In this document: positions 21,600-32,365 of the stretch, in pieces | Numbering within the stretch: the stretch's first letter is position 1 | How the letters are laid out: every line of letters begins with the position of its first letter | Source of the DNA: Batkoa obscura | Taxonomy: Eukaryota; Entomophthoromycota; Entomophthoromycetes; Entomophthorales; Batkoaceae | Direction of reading: 5' to 3' | Assembly: GCA_030770535.1 (NCBI GenBank) | Contig: JASVEC010000073.1 | Coordinates: forward strand, 1 to 64,000 | DNA length: 64,000 nt | Notes under the pieces: model-generated | Seen by the model: only the letters and a program-made list of their open reading frames with translations | What the model was told of the DNA's origin: nothing | The model's database searches: none | Made by a program: the position numbers and the translations under genes

Positions 21600-23037
21600 G
21601 ATTTAAAGAAAGAAGTTTTCTAAAATCCTTGATTTTGAGTGATTTTTATCCTATTTGAATCATTAGATTCGAAATTGAATTTTGAATTTTTCCTAAAAAG
21701 GAAAATTATTATATTTGTATTTAAAATTTGATAATTGATTAAACGATTAATTTACTTGTATGATAAACAGCTATTCTAAATGTAGCATTGCATATTTTTA
21801 AACCATACAACTGTTTATAATTTAGTCTTTAAAGTATTTAAATCCTATTTGATGAAGCAATGTTGATTTTGAATCCTTATAATTTTCAATTCATTTTTAT
21901 TAAAAATCTATAGTGCTGTCCTGTATAACTTTTACATCCACATCTAAACTTAAATGCGAATAGGCGCATGATAAAATGGCTACATAAAAAGCTGATATTT
22001 AGATGCCATAAGGGTAGAAACTTGATGCGATAAGGCTGAATGGCCCAGAAGTTAGCTAGGATAATAAAAATATGAAGGGACTCTAAGGATAAGAAAAAAG
22101 CTTAAACAAACTGAGAGAATGAAGTTAAGGTATTGCAAATAAAAGTCAAACATATGATTATTGAATGTAAATTATTTCAAGATCAATTTATAATGATATT
22201 ATCATATTATGAAAATCCATAAGAAAAAAATTGAAATCTTATAATCAATTTGTTAAAGGTTGGCTTACGATTTTAAATAATGTCAAATTTAGTTAAATTT
22301 TATTAGTTATTTTTAATGACTGGAGTATTTGAAAGTTGACTGTTTTATTATTCAAATGCTATGCTATGATATTAATACTATATTATAAGCAATATTCATA
22401 AGCAATATATATATTGTTTAAAAAACGCATTGATTATCGATAAATTAACATTTTTAAATAAGTAAAATTCAAAATATATGCTTAAAACTTGTAGTTTACA
22501 ACTTTTTTTAATGCTTTTAATAAAGGCAAATCATACAAACATCATAATATTGAACATAAATTTTCTATAATCTTTTATTTATTTATATTCTCTTTTTACT
22601 AGTTTTATTATAATATTTATCATTTGTGTACAAATGTTTTAATTCTGGGCATTCAGTTTTTTCAATTAGTTCATTTGGCAACTATATTTGTATATTTTGA
22701 CTTGATAAAAAAATTACAAATAGAATCATAAAATATACCAGAATAGTTGAAGTACCTTTTATTGTAGATAACGCCTTGTAGTTTAAACAAACAAAGTTAA
22801 ATTCAAATTGAGCCATTATAGCTAATTTAAGTATAATATGAGGATGTTTTTTTGGCTTCATTACTTTTCTATTTTTAAGCGTTATTTGAGTGGAAAGGTT
22901 AGTAAAATTCTTAAACAAAAAAATACATCCCCATATTTCGAACTTACTGAACACAAAGTAATCACTCATTAAGGGGTTTAATTTTGGAAACATAAAACAG
23001 GACTATCTACCAAACTATATAAACGAAAAGGAAATTT
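21600..23037. other. Intergenic stretch with one MITE
   Basis: This stretch is upstream of SCC2 and of the broken family-A copy. Only the MITE at 22837-22935 is recognisable. GTTGAAGTACCTTTTATTG at about 22750 may be an inverted relic of the family-A upstream block. Confidence 0.45.
22837..22935 (-). mobile_element. Foldback MITE, complete
   Basis: Ends are TATGAGGATGT and ACATCCCCATA. There is a small internal deletion near GGAAAGGTTAGT. It is inserted about 100 bp upstream of the broken family-A gene. Confidence 0.9.
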
Positions 23038-23681
23038 AATGATATTGTGTTTACTTCTTAGTTTTCTTAACTTACACTATTACAGTATTCCCCTTTAGCC
23101 ATCATAGTTTAAGACCTATTGATGATAAAGCTATGCATCTTTTTAAAAGATCATTTTACATAACTGTGACGGCCAACCATTTGCTAATAATCGTTGATTC
23201 AAATAATATATATCTCAAGCTAGAAGTAAAGATGACTTATCTGGTATTCTTAAGACCTGCAGTAACTCTTACTATAGCCTTTTCTATCATAGATCAATAG
23301 TAAAACATGTGTATTAGTATTGAAGAGAAGCTAGTTTTCAGTAGGTTTAAGGAATAAATAGAGGAACTTGAGCTGATTCAACGAAATACCAATAGTAACG
23401 GTATCAGAAGCTTTGGAGATAATATTGCAAGTGAACCTATTCCCAGTGAAATGTACTTCGATTTAAATTTTAAAGAGTGTAAACCTACTATCGATTATCA
23501 CAAACACTACTTTAAAGTCATCAGCACATACACAAACTTTTGTAATACTGACTATCACGACAAGTATAAACTACGAGCTGAATATAACATGCTCTGTACC
23601 AAAGCTCTTGATGCTTCAAAAACGGGTGTTACGCCCATTTTTAGTTACTTGTGCCTAAGATATCGACAAAAGCTACGATAG
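23038..23681 (+). pseudogene. Secreted family A, dispersed unit 4 (broken)
   Basis: This copy lies 18 kb from the tandem cluster and on the opposite strand. The ATG at 23038 starts MILCLLLSFLNLHYYSIP, a signal-peptide-like segment. In other frames come HHSLRPIDDKAMHLFKRSFY (cf. HGLKPIGDK), then DLSGILKTCSNSYYSLFY, matching unit 1 SCDNSYYDLLY. The open 76-codon end (23451-23681) holds FKECKPTIDYHKHYF and LRAEYNM, which align with unit 1 YKECK and RLQVEY. Total span implies about 210 residues. It is broken at several points, and its function is unknown. It supplies the best C-terminal half of the family. Confidence 0.6.
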
Positions 23682-25053
23682 AAAAGATTTGTATTATTTT
23701 TTGAGTTAAATCAGTAATGTAAATGTAATAAAATTATGCCTTTATTAAATATTCAGTAGTTGGTTTATGTTTTAATTCTAGATTTTAGTTGCGTAAGCAG
23801 TAGCATCTAAATAAGGTTAAATGATGTAGGTTAACACAATAATAAGATATATATTAAAAGCTATACAAATAATATATGGTGATGTTTTTTGGCTTCATTA
23901 TTTTTTCCATCTTTTAAACGCTATTTGAGTGGAAAAATTGTTAGTAAAATCCTCAAATATAAAAATACATACCCATATATTTCTTATCAATTTTCAACGC
24001 TTGAGTGTTTAGACTTAATCAACTATTATGTCGATCTTGATGAATAAATAATATTATATTGATATAATCATCTTTTTTCTTGAAAGGCGATGGCAATAAG
24101 TGCTTTTTTAGATAAAATGAAAATGACAGATGCCTAAGTTAGTGAATTTGAGGACTAAGTTATTTAGATAGAACCGGCTAGCAAGGTAATTAGTTAAATT
24201 TAGAATATTTGAATTGTATTTTTTTTATTAAAATCATCCAGTTTTAAACAGGGAAAGTTTAAATAAAATAATAAAATCCTTCTGTTTTAAGAGCTATTCA
24301 AGCATAGGTTCCACATAAACTTTATGCTCCAACAAATATTTAATTATTTTGTACCCCTCGTTACTATTTTTTATAAAAACATTATAGTCGAACTAACCTT
24401 ATAGTTATTAATATCTAGTTATCTTTTATTTGAATGATATATAATTAAAGTAACTTATTTGGTTCAGAATGTTATCTTGCTTTGATTAGTTATTTAGCAA
24501 GTAGAGCCAATACTTATAAAAGCTTCTAAAATCTCTATTGATATTAAAAAAATAGCTCAAGTTCCAAGAACAAAACTATTAGTTTAATTAAATTTGAAAC
24601 AAATCTGTATTAGCTATATGAGAGCTAGCTCTTTTAGCCACTATAAAAATAGCGGATTTTTAATATAACTATTACACTTTCAATCATGAGTCGATTCTAC
24701 TTCATTGAATATTTCAAATCGGATTCTTGAGCTAAAAAAATAGCAGATTTAATATAAGTTGAACCGCACATAATAGCGTCACTAATTGATTAAAATAAAC
24801 AATACAATTAAGATAAAAATTGGTAAGGGAACAATTAATATCTAAACTATAATAATATAATAAAACAAAACCGTTAAATAATATACTTAATGATATAATA
24901 AATAAGAAGTTAATAGTATATAAGCATCATATTTCAACTCACTAAATTTTTAAAAAACTAGTATATTATATTAATTTCTTATATACAATCCACCTTATTA
25001 CTTTACTAAATACCCATTGATTGGAACTAGAATATATAATTGATTGATTCAAC
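23682..25053. other. Intergenic stretch with one MITE
   Basis: The MITE at 23875-23977 and a TATATAAG box at about 24917, upstream of the next gene, are the only recognisable items. Confidence 0.5.
23875..23977 (-). mobile_element. Foldback MITE, complete
   Basis: Ends are TATGGTGATGT and ACATACCCATA. The internal segment GTGGAAAAATTGTTAGTAAA is canonical. Confidence 0.9.
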
Positions 25054-25503
25054 ATGAGAACTACCACTGCCTTGATTTTGATAAATTTATTATCCTTTTT
25101 ACAAGGAAGCCCTTTACTTCGTAGAAATCCAAGCATTGATGCTTCTAACTTAGCACAAAGTGGTGTTAAAATCCCAGAACAAATTACTGATGTTAATCAA
25201 TTAAAACAAATTATTCAAAAAATTATGGAGAGTAATAAAGGAAGTACTCCTCAGGCTGGTCCTGCTGTAGTAGACGTTTTAAAACCAACTGATAGTAATA
25301 ATGCAAACACTCCTCAAAATACACCAATTGTTGTGCCAACTGGTCTCAATCCAAATGCTGAAAAACCCATTGGTGGAAAATCAAAGGACAAGTATCCAGT
25401 AAATGTACCTGAAGATTCATCATCTAGCTCCACCAATGCTGAAAAGACTCCAGAAAATGGGAATACTCCAAAATCAGAGACGAATACCCCAACTGGCAAA
25501 AAC

Positions 25504-25923
25504 AAGTATCCAGTAGAGTTACCTACTGATTCATCTTCTACTTCCACCGAAGCTGGTAAGACCCCTGAAAATGGAAATACTCCAAAAACAGAAACTAATA
25601 CTCCACAAGATAAATCCATCCCAGAAAGTGGTAACACTACAAAACCTGAAACTAATACTTCAGAAAATGGAAATACTCCAAAATCAGAGGATAATACTTC
25701 AACTAAAAAGGACAAGTATCCAGTAGAGTTACCTACTGATTCATCTTCTACTTCCACCGAAGCTGGTAAGACCCCTGAAAATGGAAATACTCCAAAAACA
25801 GAAACTAATACTCCACAAGATAAGTCCGTCCCAGAAAGTGGTAACACTACAAAACCTGAAACTAATACTTCAGAAAATGGAAATACTCCAAAACCAGAGG
25901 ATAATACTTCAACTAAAAAGGAC
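25504..25923 (+). repeat. 210-bp tandem repeat (70 codons), two units
   Basis: Units 25504-25713 and 25714-25923 differ at only a few bases (for example SIPES versus SVPES, KSED versus KPED), and a third unit begins at 25924. The period is a multiple of three, so unit number can change without breaking the frame. The near-identity points to recent duplication or conversion. Confidence 0.9.
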
Positions 25924-26052
25924 AAGTATCCAGTAAATTTACCTGAAGAAACTTCTACTAGTTCTACTCAAGCTGATAAAGTTCCACAAAACTGGTAATA
26001 CCCCAAAACCGAGATTAATACTCAAAATAACTCAGTTCCAGAAAATGGTATT

Positions 26053-26180
26053 CCACAACAGAACAATACTCCACAACAGAACAATACTCCACAAAGAACA
26101 ATACTCCCCAACAGAACAATACTCCACAACAGAACAATACTCCACAACAGAACAATACTCCACAACAAACAATACTCCAC
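26053..26180 (+). repeat. 18-bp minisatellite encoding QQNNTP
   Basis: About seven units of the CCACAACAGAACAATACT type. At least two units carry one-base length changes that shift the frame, so the flanking repeat protein is out of phase. Confidence 0.85.
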
Positions 26181-26581
26181 AACAAAACAACTCTGTTCCA
26201 CAAGGTATACCATCTAGCGAAAAACCAAAAGATAAATACCCAGTAAATATACCAACCGATTCGTCTTCAACCTCTACCGAAGCTGGTAAAACTCCAGAAA
26301 ATGGAAATACTCCAAAACCAGAGACAAATACTCCAACTAAAAAGGATAAGTACCCAGTAAATGTACCTGAAGATTCATCTTCTACTTCTACTGAAGCCGG
26401 AAAGACACCAGAAACTAATACACCAAGTGGTAAAAAGAAATACCCAACTGAAGTACCAAATGATTCATCATCAAGCTCTACTAACGCTGAAAAAACTCCA
26501 GAAACCGTTACTCCAAAACCAGAAGTTAATACCCCTCAAGGTAATGATGGTGGTCTTAAAAAGCATAAGAATAAGTATTAA

Positions 26582-28251
26582 GAAAGTGATTTTCTTTTAA
26601 TATTTAATTACTTAGTCTTCTAATTTTTTACTTTATTATTGAAATTGTTATAAATAAATATCATCATTTAAAAAACTCCCTTCATTACTATTTCAATTAA
26701 AATGATTAAGCTATATTATACCAGAGTAAAAATTAATCTTATCATCCAAAGAACAATATACAATAAATAAATAAATAAAAAGGTATAGAACATTAATAAC
26801 AATATCTTATTTTATATAATCAAATATTAAAAATACGTTTAATTGAGCATAAACTTAGCAATACTACAGTGCCTATAAAAATTGTTCTAAAAAATAAATA
26901 CTTTCAATTGCTAATTATTAAGAAATGAACATCCAAATTCGAGTTTTAATTTTTAGGACAGTTTTTGTAGGCATTATATAACAACTATATATGGGGATGT
27001 ATTTTTGTGTTCAAGAATTTTACCAACAATCTTTCCCTTTAGACAGCACTTGAAAGATGGAAAAAGTAACGAAATCAAAAAAAACATCCCCATATACTAC
27101 TTACATTATGTAATAACTTTGTCTCAATTAAATCAATTCTTAATATTGATATCTTATTTCAATAGCTTATTACACTATCATATTAAAATTTCATGTATAT
27201 TAAATAAAATGAATACTAAAATACTTTTTCATTTTTAAGGCTGATTTATAAAAGTATAACTAAATTAATGAGTTTCTTCAAAAGATGACTCATAATAAAT
27301 ACATAAATCTCCATTAGTCTAAAACCTGTCAAATACTCTAGATTTTATAGATTAAACATAGTAATAATATCTTAGACTATTAATTCATTTTTACTTTCAC
27401 ATTATTAAAATAAATATATTATGTTAAAGCTTTTGATATACCATTATGATTACATTAGTGTATCATTTAACATCATTAGTATATAACCCAAAGCCTTTCA
27501 TAATCACAAGCCTTTATCTTGTTGGTATTTTTCTTAACCAAGAATACCAATATTTAATAAAATCGTGCCTTACAATTTACAATCATGTAATTCTATTTTT
27601 TCTATATATTTTATATTATTGTTTAAATAATTAGCTACTTTTAATTCCAATATAACCTAGTGCTATCTCTAAGAATGTTGAGATTTTTAAGCGTCGATTG
27701 TATTAAACAATGCTTCATTGTTATATTTTATATCCATTGATAATACTATTGCTTACTAAGATAATAAGTTTATTTAATATCATACTTCCAAAGTATGAAA
27801 TTTTAATAATTTGATGAAAGTATTATTGATTCGACTTAAAGGTAAAACTGAGAATTTTATTTTTGTATTTGCTAATACAAGAATAGAAAAAATCATAATT
27901 ATTAATCCCAGAAATAGAAAATTAAAAATGCCCACTTCTGCGTTTAAATCAAATCTGAAGCAAATTTAGAATGAATCCACAGACTAATTCATCACAATAA
28001 CTCAATCAACCATAGCCCATTAATGCTTTTAACCAAATTTAGAAATTTTACCATGAATTATTGTTGAATTTTAATTTGTAATCTAAAAATAAAATGCACG
28101 AATCATAATTAGATTATGAGTTCTTCTAAGTTATTGCACTAATTAAAAAGCTCCAAGGATTAAGAAAAGTGAATCTCAACTTATTTTTTTCTTATTTTAT
28201 ACACCTATTATCTGCGCAGTTATTACTATTACATCTAGTTGATCTGCTGCG
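26582..28251. other. Intergenic stretch with one MITE
   Basis: The perfect-ended MITE at 26990-27094 is the only clear feature. Short ORFs at 27005-27238 (overlapping the MITE) and 27446-27634 look random. Confidence 0.5.
26990..27094 (+). mobile_element. Foldback MITE, perfect ends
   Basis: TATGGGGATGT and ACATCCCCATA are exact inverted complements, 105 bp apart end to end. The centre is AGCACT rather than AGCGCT. Confidence 0.95.
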
Positions 28252-28328
28252 GTAAGTACTAAATTCATACATAAACCTATCTTTTTTATTATTACTCATT
28301 TCAACTCATTAAACCTTTGATTTAACAG
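28252..28328 (+). other. Possible 5' UTR intron of the C2H2 gene
   Basis: GTAAGTACT donor and TTTAACAG acceptor 77 nt apart, with TCAAC as a possible branch site. It lies about 190 bp upstream of the ATG. However, the TATA-like box at about 28455 would put the transcription start downstream of it, so the two readings conflict. Confidence 0.3.
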
Positions 28329-28514
28329 TTGGGATCACCCTTTTAGTTTGATAGTTTGAAAGATATAAATTACAACCTTTTGCTTTCGTTCCTCTCACCA
28401 TTGTGAGGATAGATGCATTATCGAAAATTATCATATTTTATACCATTTCGCTTTTATAAAAAAAGTTTTAGGAAAACTTAAACCAACTTAGTCTTCTTCT
28501 ATCTTCTCATCTTA

Positions 28515-29825
28515 ATGTATACTAACGCTAATAAAGAAAATTACAAAATTATGAACCCATACGACACTACTCCCCTCATTCAAGATGGTACCCCTTTAAT
28601 GTATGATTTTGATGGCACCCCTTTACTTAATGATCTAAATGGTACTCCTATGATGCATGATTTTGAAACACCTCTACTTAAAGATCAATACAACATCAAT
28701 GATTTGGGTGCCGGTCTTTTTGATGAACAACCTCTTTTTAATAATGGACCAAGCTTGTTTGCTGATTATTTAATGGACGAAATGTCCAAAGGAAGCTCTG
28801 GATTGGACTCATTTTCTAAAGGACCTGGAAGTTTAAACCAACCTTCTGTTGGGTTCAATAGCCAACTTCCACTTATAGAACCTCTAATTTCACCTTCCGT
28901 TGAGTTTAACCATGTCCAAGTTCCACCTCTTTTTTCACCACATCTTTCACAACCTTTAAATACACCTGTAGATAATACCAGCTACTCCCCATTCATTTCA
29001 CATGGTTACTCCAATTTTCAGTCCTTTTTTACACCAGTAATAGATTCTGGAAATATCTTTAATAATCCTAATCTTCCATACACTCCTCTAATTGATAACT
29101 TTTCAAATCTTAACAGTTTATTACTCTCTCCTTATATCGGTACAGCTCAACCATCTCCATTGATTAATCAGCCTTTACAATATAATAATCTAAATTATGA
29201 ACCTTTGTTTAACAACGACCATCAACAAAGTGAATTAATTCAACCTTCTCCTAAAATCTTTGATTCTTCCCTTGGATTAAATAAGCTTAGAAAAACCGTA
29301 TCTGAAATAAACAAGATGGAAAAAGAAACTGTCGATGGCAATGAGGAGCCATTAATTAACGACATTATGAGCAACTTTGGTAATTCATTATTTTTAGAAC
29401 CTACATCTTTATTTAGTACTTCGGAAGAATTAAACGAAACCACAAAAAAAGCTTCTGAGCTTCAATGGTTAGCACCTAAGGTTGATACAACCCAAAAGTC
29501 AGTAGAGAGAAGAAGAGTAGAAGGTAAAGAAAAGACAAAAGAAGTTAAAAAATTCCCATGCCAATACCCAGGGTGTAAATTGGTCTTTGCAAGACAATAT
29601 AATTTAAAAACCCATATGATTACTCATGATCCTCACCGTATTAAAGCTTGGTGTTGTGAAATTTGTAGTAAAAGATTTGATCGAAAACATGATTTAGCTC
29701 GACATATTACTAAAGTCCATAACAAAGATGTCACCCATTATGATTGCCCTCAATGTGGTAGATCTTTCCAACGTCGAGATGCTCTCTCACGTCATCTTGA
29801 TTCTTCTAATTGTTCTGTAATTTAA
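28515..29825 (+). CDS. C2H2 zinc-finger transcription factor, Swi5/Ace2-like
   Basis: This 436-residue intronless protein has three C-terminal fingers starting at Cys349: CQYPGCKLVFARQYNLKTH, then CCEICSKRFDRKHDLARH, then CPQCGRSFQRRDALSRH followed by a terminal Cys. The pattern RxYN in finger 1, RxHDLxRH in finger 2 and FxRxDALxxH in finger 3 is that of yeast Swi5/Ace2, cell-cycle regulators of late mitotic genes. The N-terminus has five short tandem units of the GTPLxxD type (residues about 18-56). The middle is rich in Pro, Asn and Phe, as in activation regions. It may instead belong to another fungal three-finger family. A TATA box lies about 60 bp upstream. Confidence 0.8.
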   Translation: MYTNANKENYKIMNPYDTTPLIQDGTPLMYDFDGTPLLNDLNGTPMMHDFETPLLKDQYNINDLGAGLFDEQPLFNNGPSLFADYLMDEMSKGSSGLDSFSKGPGSLNQPSVGFNSQLPLIEPLISPSVEFNHVQVPPLFSPHLSQPLNTPVDNTSYSPFISHGYSNFQSFFTPVIDSGNIFNNPNLPYTPLIDNFSNLNSLLLSPYIGTAQPSPLINQPLQYNNLNYEPLFNNDHQQSELIQPSPKIFDSSLGLNKLRKTVSEINKMEKETVDGNEEPLINDIMSNFGNSLFLEPTSLFSTSEELNETTKKASELQWLAPKVDTTQKSVERRRVEGKEKTKEVKKFPCQYPGCKLVFARQYNLKTHMITHDPHRIKAWCCEICSKRFDRKHDLARHITKVHNKDVTHYDCPQCGRSFQRRDALSRHLDSSNCSVI

Positions 29826-30486
29826 ATCAATCCTTCCACTTAAAAAACATTGAATTTTTATTCTTTTTTATTAGCCTATTTTTAAATATATAAAAAAACT
29901 GAAATAAAAATGTGAACGTATTTGATCAAAGGAGTTACTTTTATGTATTGTAATTTTATTTGTATTTTGGCTATATTTAAACAGTGCTTTATTTTGTAGT
30001 ATTTATTTTATTTTACTTTTCTCAACTTTAGTTCAATAAATTCGCTTTTTTATTCTAATTCACTTTTCAAACAGAGACTCATCTGTTAAATTCTTAAACA
30101 CAAAAATACATCCCCATTTGTTTTTTATAAAATTATACTAAAAAATTTTCCGCTTAAATAGCGCTTAAAAATGGAAAAAATAATGAAGTCAAAAAAAACA
30201 CTCCCATATATTGAAAAATAATTGATTGTTTTGATATTAGACATTTCTATAATAACTGTAAAATTGAAATATTCTATTTTAAATATTAAACTTTAACATG
30301 AATAATAAAAATAAATTTTGAAAATAAATTGGTTAAAAGCATATCAAAATAATTTAATAAAAACAATAAAATGATTATAAAAATGAGATTTTTTAGTTTA
30401 CTTGGGGCTCTATTAAAGAAAAATTCTCAAAAAAGGTAGGACATGAAAAAGTTATAATAAAGTTAAAAAATGGGGATTTAAGAAAA
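29826..30486. other. Convergent intergenic stretch with a composite MITE
   Basis: It lies between the C2H2 gene and PAB1, tail to tail. Only the composite MITE at 30085-30208 is recognisable. Confidence 0.5.
30085..30208. mobile_element. Composite of two partial foldback MITEs
   Basis: 30085-30117 is the right end of a minus-oriented copy (AAATTCTTAAACAC, ACATCCCCAT). It abuts, without a spacer, a plus-oriented copy that lacks its left end and terminates CACTCCCATA at 30208. This suggests nested insertion or rearrangement at the hairpin. Confidence 0.75.
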
Positions 30487-32292
30487 TTAAGCATGTTGCT
30501 CAAGAACGGATAAAGCTTCTGAGACTTTTTGTTCTAAAGCTTCTGGGCTATCGATAAGATGAAGAAGTTCATCATTATCCATTTCTAAAAGCATACCAGT
30601 GATCTTACCAGCATGTTCTTCATTATGGGCAAAAATTAAGGGGAAAAGTTGTTCACCGATCATTTGCTTTTGTTCTTCAGGGGAAGCAGAAGCAAGGGCA
30701 GCAGCAGTTAAACCAGAAGCAGCAGCTTGACCATCTTCAACTGGAGCTTGAGCTTGGGTAGGGCTTTGGATAGCATTGTTAGGGAATGGCTGACGGTTAG
30801 TGGTGTTAGTACGAGGAGGATTTTGACGTGGTTGACGTGGAGCACGACCTTGAGCATAGGCATGAGGAGCAGCGCCAACACCATTAGGTACGTATTGACC
30901 TTGGATTTGTTGTTGTCCATTCCAACGGTTACGTGGAGCCATCATACCGGGTTGGCCATAGACCATACCACGTTGTCCTTGAGGTGGGTAAGCTGGATTT
31001 GGTGGGTAAAAGATAGCAGTGTTAGGGTACATAGGAGCTGGAATTCCAGATGGGATACGAGTACTACGTTGAGCTTCTAAGATAGCTCTACGCTCATCTT
31101 TACGTTGGGCATAACCAACATAAAGTGGTTTATTACCAAGCATACGATTGTTCATTTCAGCAAGAGCTTTGCTGGCTTCTTCAGTAGTGGAGAAAGCAAC
31201 AAATCCAAAACCTTTAGAAACTTTCTTGTCATCGCTCATGACTTTGCAGCTGGTAATAGTACCATAAGGAGTAAAAGCTTCTCTAAGTTTTTCATCGTCA
31301 ATGTTGTCATCAAGATTCTTAACATAAAGGTTAACACCTTGGGATTTAGCAGCCTTATCCTCCTTGAACTGTTCGAATTGTTTACGAAGTTCTTGTTCAC
31401 GTTCATTTTTCTTTTGGGCACGACAAACAAAAATCTTCTTTCCAGCAAGTTCGTGTTCATGGAGGTTCTCAATAGCCTTCATAGCATCCTCGTGATTCTC
31501 AAAGTTGACAAAACCAAATTCTTTAGACTTACCATCTTCAGTACGACTTACAAGAGCTGAAGTAACTGGACCTTGTTGACTAAATAACTCGTTTAATTGA
31601 TCGTCAGTAACAGATGGGTCAATGTTCTTTACATAGACATTGGTAAAAATCTTCTTGGCTTCATCAGCTTTTGAAGCACGCTCTTTAGAGCTTTGGTGGT
31701 GACCAACATAAACAATAAGATCATTAAGTAACATACCATTTACATTTTGAATGGCAGCTTCAGCATCATCGTATTTATCGAAATGGACAAAACCATAACC
31801 TTTAGACTTTCCGTTTTCGGTTACAACTTTACAAGAAAGGATTTTACCGAAGGCGGTAAAGGTATCATGAAGAGCCTTGTTGTCAATGGAAGGGTCAAGG
31901 TTCTTGATGAAAACATTACCGGTACCAATCTTACGGAGAGATGGGTCACGTTGGGACCACATAATGCGACAGATCTTACCTTGAATTGGAGTATAGTTCA
32001 AGGCTTCAATGGCGCGTTCAGCATCGGAAACGTTATGGTAGTTAACATAAGCGTAACCAAGAGAACGACGGGTATTAGCATCACGGCAAACACGGATGCT
32101 AGCAACAGGACCGATCATGTTGAAATAGTCGAAAAGGTGGGACTCGGCAACGTACTCCGAAAGGTCGCCGACATAAAGGGAACCAGTTGGTTGAGCGGTA
32201 CCAGTGGTAGTTTGGCTAGCTGGGGCAGCAGTAGCATCGGAGGCATTTTGGGAAGCAACAGGGGTGCTGGTTGGCTGTACTGAGGTAGACAT
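30487..32292 (-). CDS. PAB1: Poly(A)-binding protein
   Basis: It binds mRNA poly(A) tails and links them to translation initiation and deadenylation factors. The single 601-residue exon holds four RRMs (about 38-113, 126-197, 218-293, 320-395), each with RNP1/RNP2 motifs such as GYAYVNY, GYGFVHF, FGFVNF and GFGFVAF. A Pro/Gln/Asn/Arg-rich linker (about 405-515) and the C-terminal MLLE domain with KITGMLLEMDNDELLHLI follow. Length and order are standard for Pab1. It is clearly richer in G+C than its neighbours, as expected for a highly expressed gene with strong codon bias. The leader upstream of the ATG is very A-rich on the coding strand. Confidence 0.97.
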   Translation of the reverse strand: MSTSVQPTSTPVASQNASDATAAPASQTTTGTAQPTGSLYVGDLSEYVAESHLFDYFNMIGPVASIRVCRDANTRRSLGYAYVNYHNVSDAERAIEALNYTPIQGKICRIMWSQRDPSLRKIGTGNVFIKNLDPSIDNKALHDTFTAFGKILSCKVVTENGKSKGYGFVHFDKYDDAEAAIQNVNGMLLNDLIVYVGHHQSSKERASKADEAKKIFTNVYVKNIDPSVTDDQLNELFSQQGPVTSALVSRTEDGKSKEFGFVNFENHEDAMKAIENLHEHELAGKKIFVCRAQKKNEREQELRKQFEQFKEDKAAKSQGVNLYVKNLDDNIDDEKLREAFTPYGTITSCKVMSDDKKVSKGFGFVAFSTTEEASKALAEMNNRMLGNKPLYVGYAQRKDERRAILEAQRSTRIPSGIPAPMYPNTAIFYPPNPAYPPQGQRGMVYGQPGMMAPRNRWNGQQQIQGQYVPNGVGAAPHAYAQGRAPRQPRQNPPRTNTTNRQPFPNNAIQSPTQAQAPVEDGQAAASGLTAAALASASPEEQKQMIGEQLFPLIFAHNEEHAGKITGMLLEMDNDELLHLIDSPEALEQKVSEALSVLEQHA

Positions 32293-32365
32293 AATTTTTT
32301 ATTTTTTTTTAGAGTTTAAATTCTTTTTTATTTTTTGGGTTTTTTTTCAGTTTTTTTTGTTTGCT
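32293..32365 (-). promoter_or_regulatory. A-rich 5' leader of PAB1
   Basis: On the coding strand this stretch is mostly A, in several runs of 5-10 broken by short CT, GG or TTT. Animal PABP mRNAs carry such leader tracts, through which the protein represses its own translation. By analogy this may be autoregulatory; no direct evidence is possible from sequence. Confidence 0.45.

Larger units (their letters stand above)
25054..26581 (+). pseudogene. Secreted Pro/Thr/Ser/Asn-rich repeat protein with disrupted frame
   Basis: The ATG at 25054 begins a signal peptide (about 1-18, ending FLQGS). A helical segment follows (about 30-65), then a long low-complexity region built from units such as KDKYPVNVPEDSSSSST, AGKTPENGNTPK and ETNTP. 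Repeated Ser/Thr and Asn-x-Ser/Thr sites suggest a heavily glycosylated wall or surface protein. The first frame stops at 25998. The same repeat protein resumes in another frame from about 26165 to a Lys-rich end (KKHKNKY) at 26581. The switch zone is an 18-bp repeat encoding QQNNTP that has small indels. No good intron bridges it. It may be a pseudogene, a phase-variable coding repeat, or a sequencing or assembly error. The function is unknown. Confidence 0.6.

Noticed and set aside
25314-25925. A 203-codon ORF on the minus strand
   Set aside because: It is an antisense shadow of the in-frame repeat protein. Its Val/Ser/Gly/Phe-rich sequence mirrors the sense repeats.
26015-26213. Two Cys/Val-rich minus-strand ORFs of about 62 codons
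   Set aside because: They are translations of the 18-bp minisatellite on the wrong strand.
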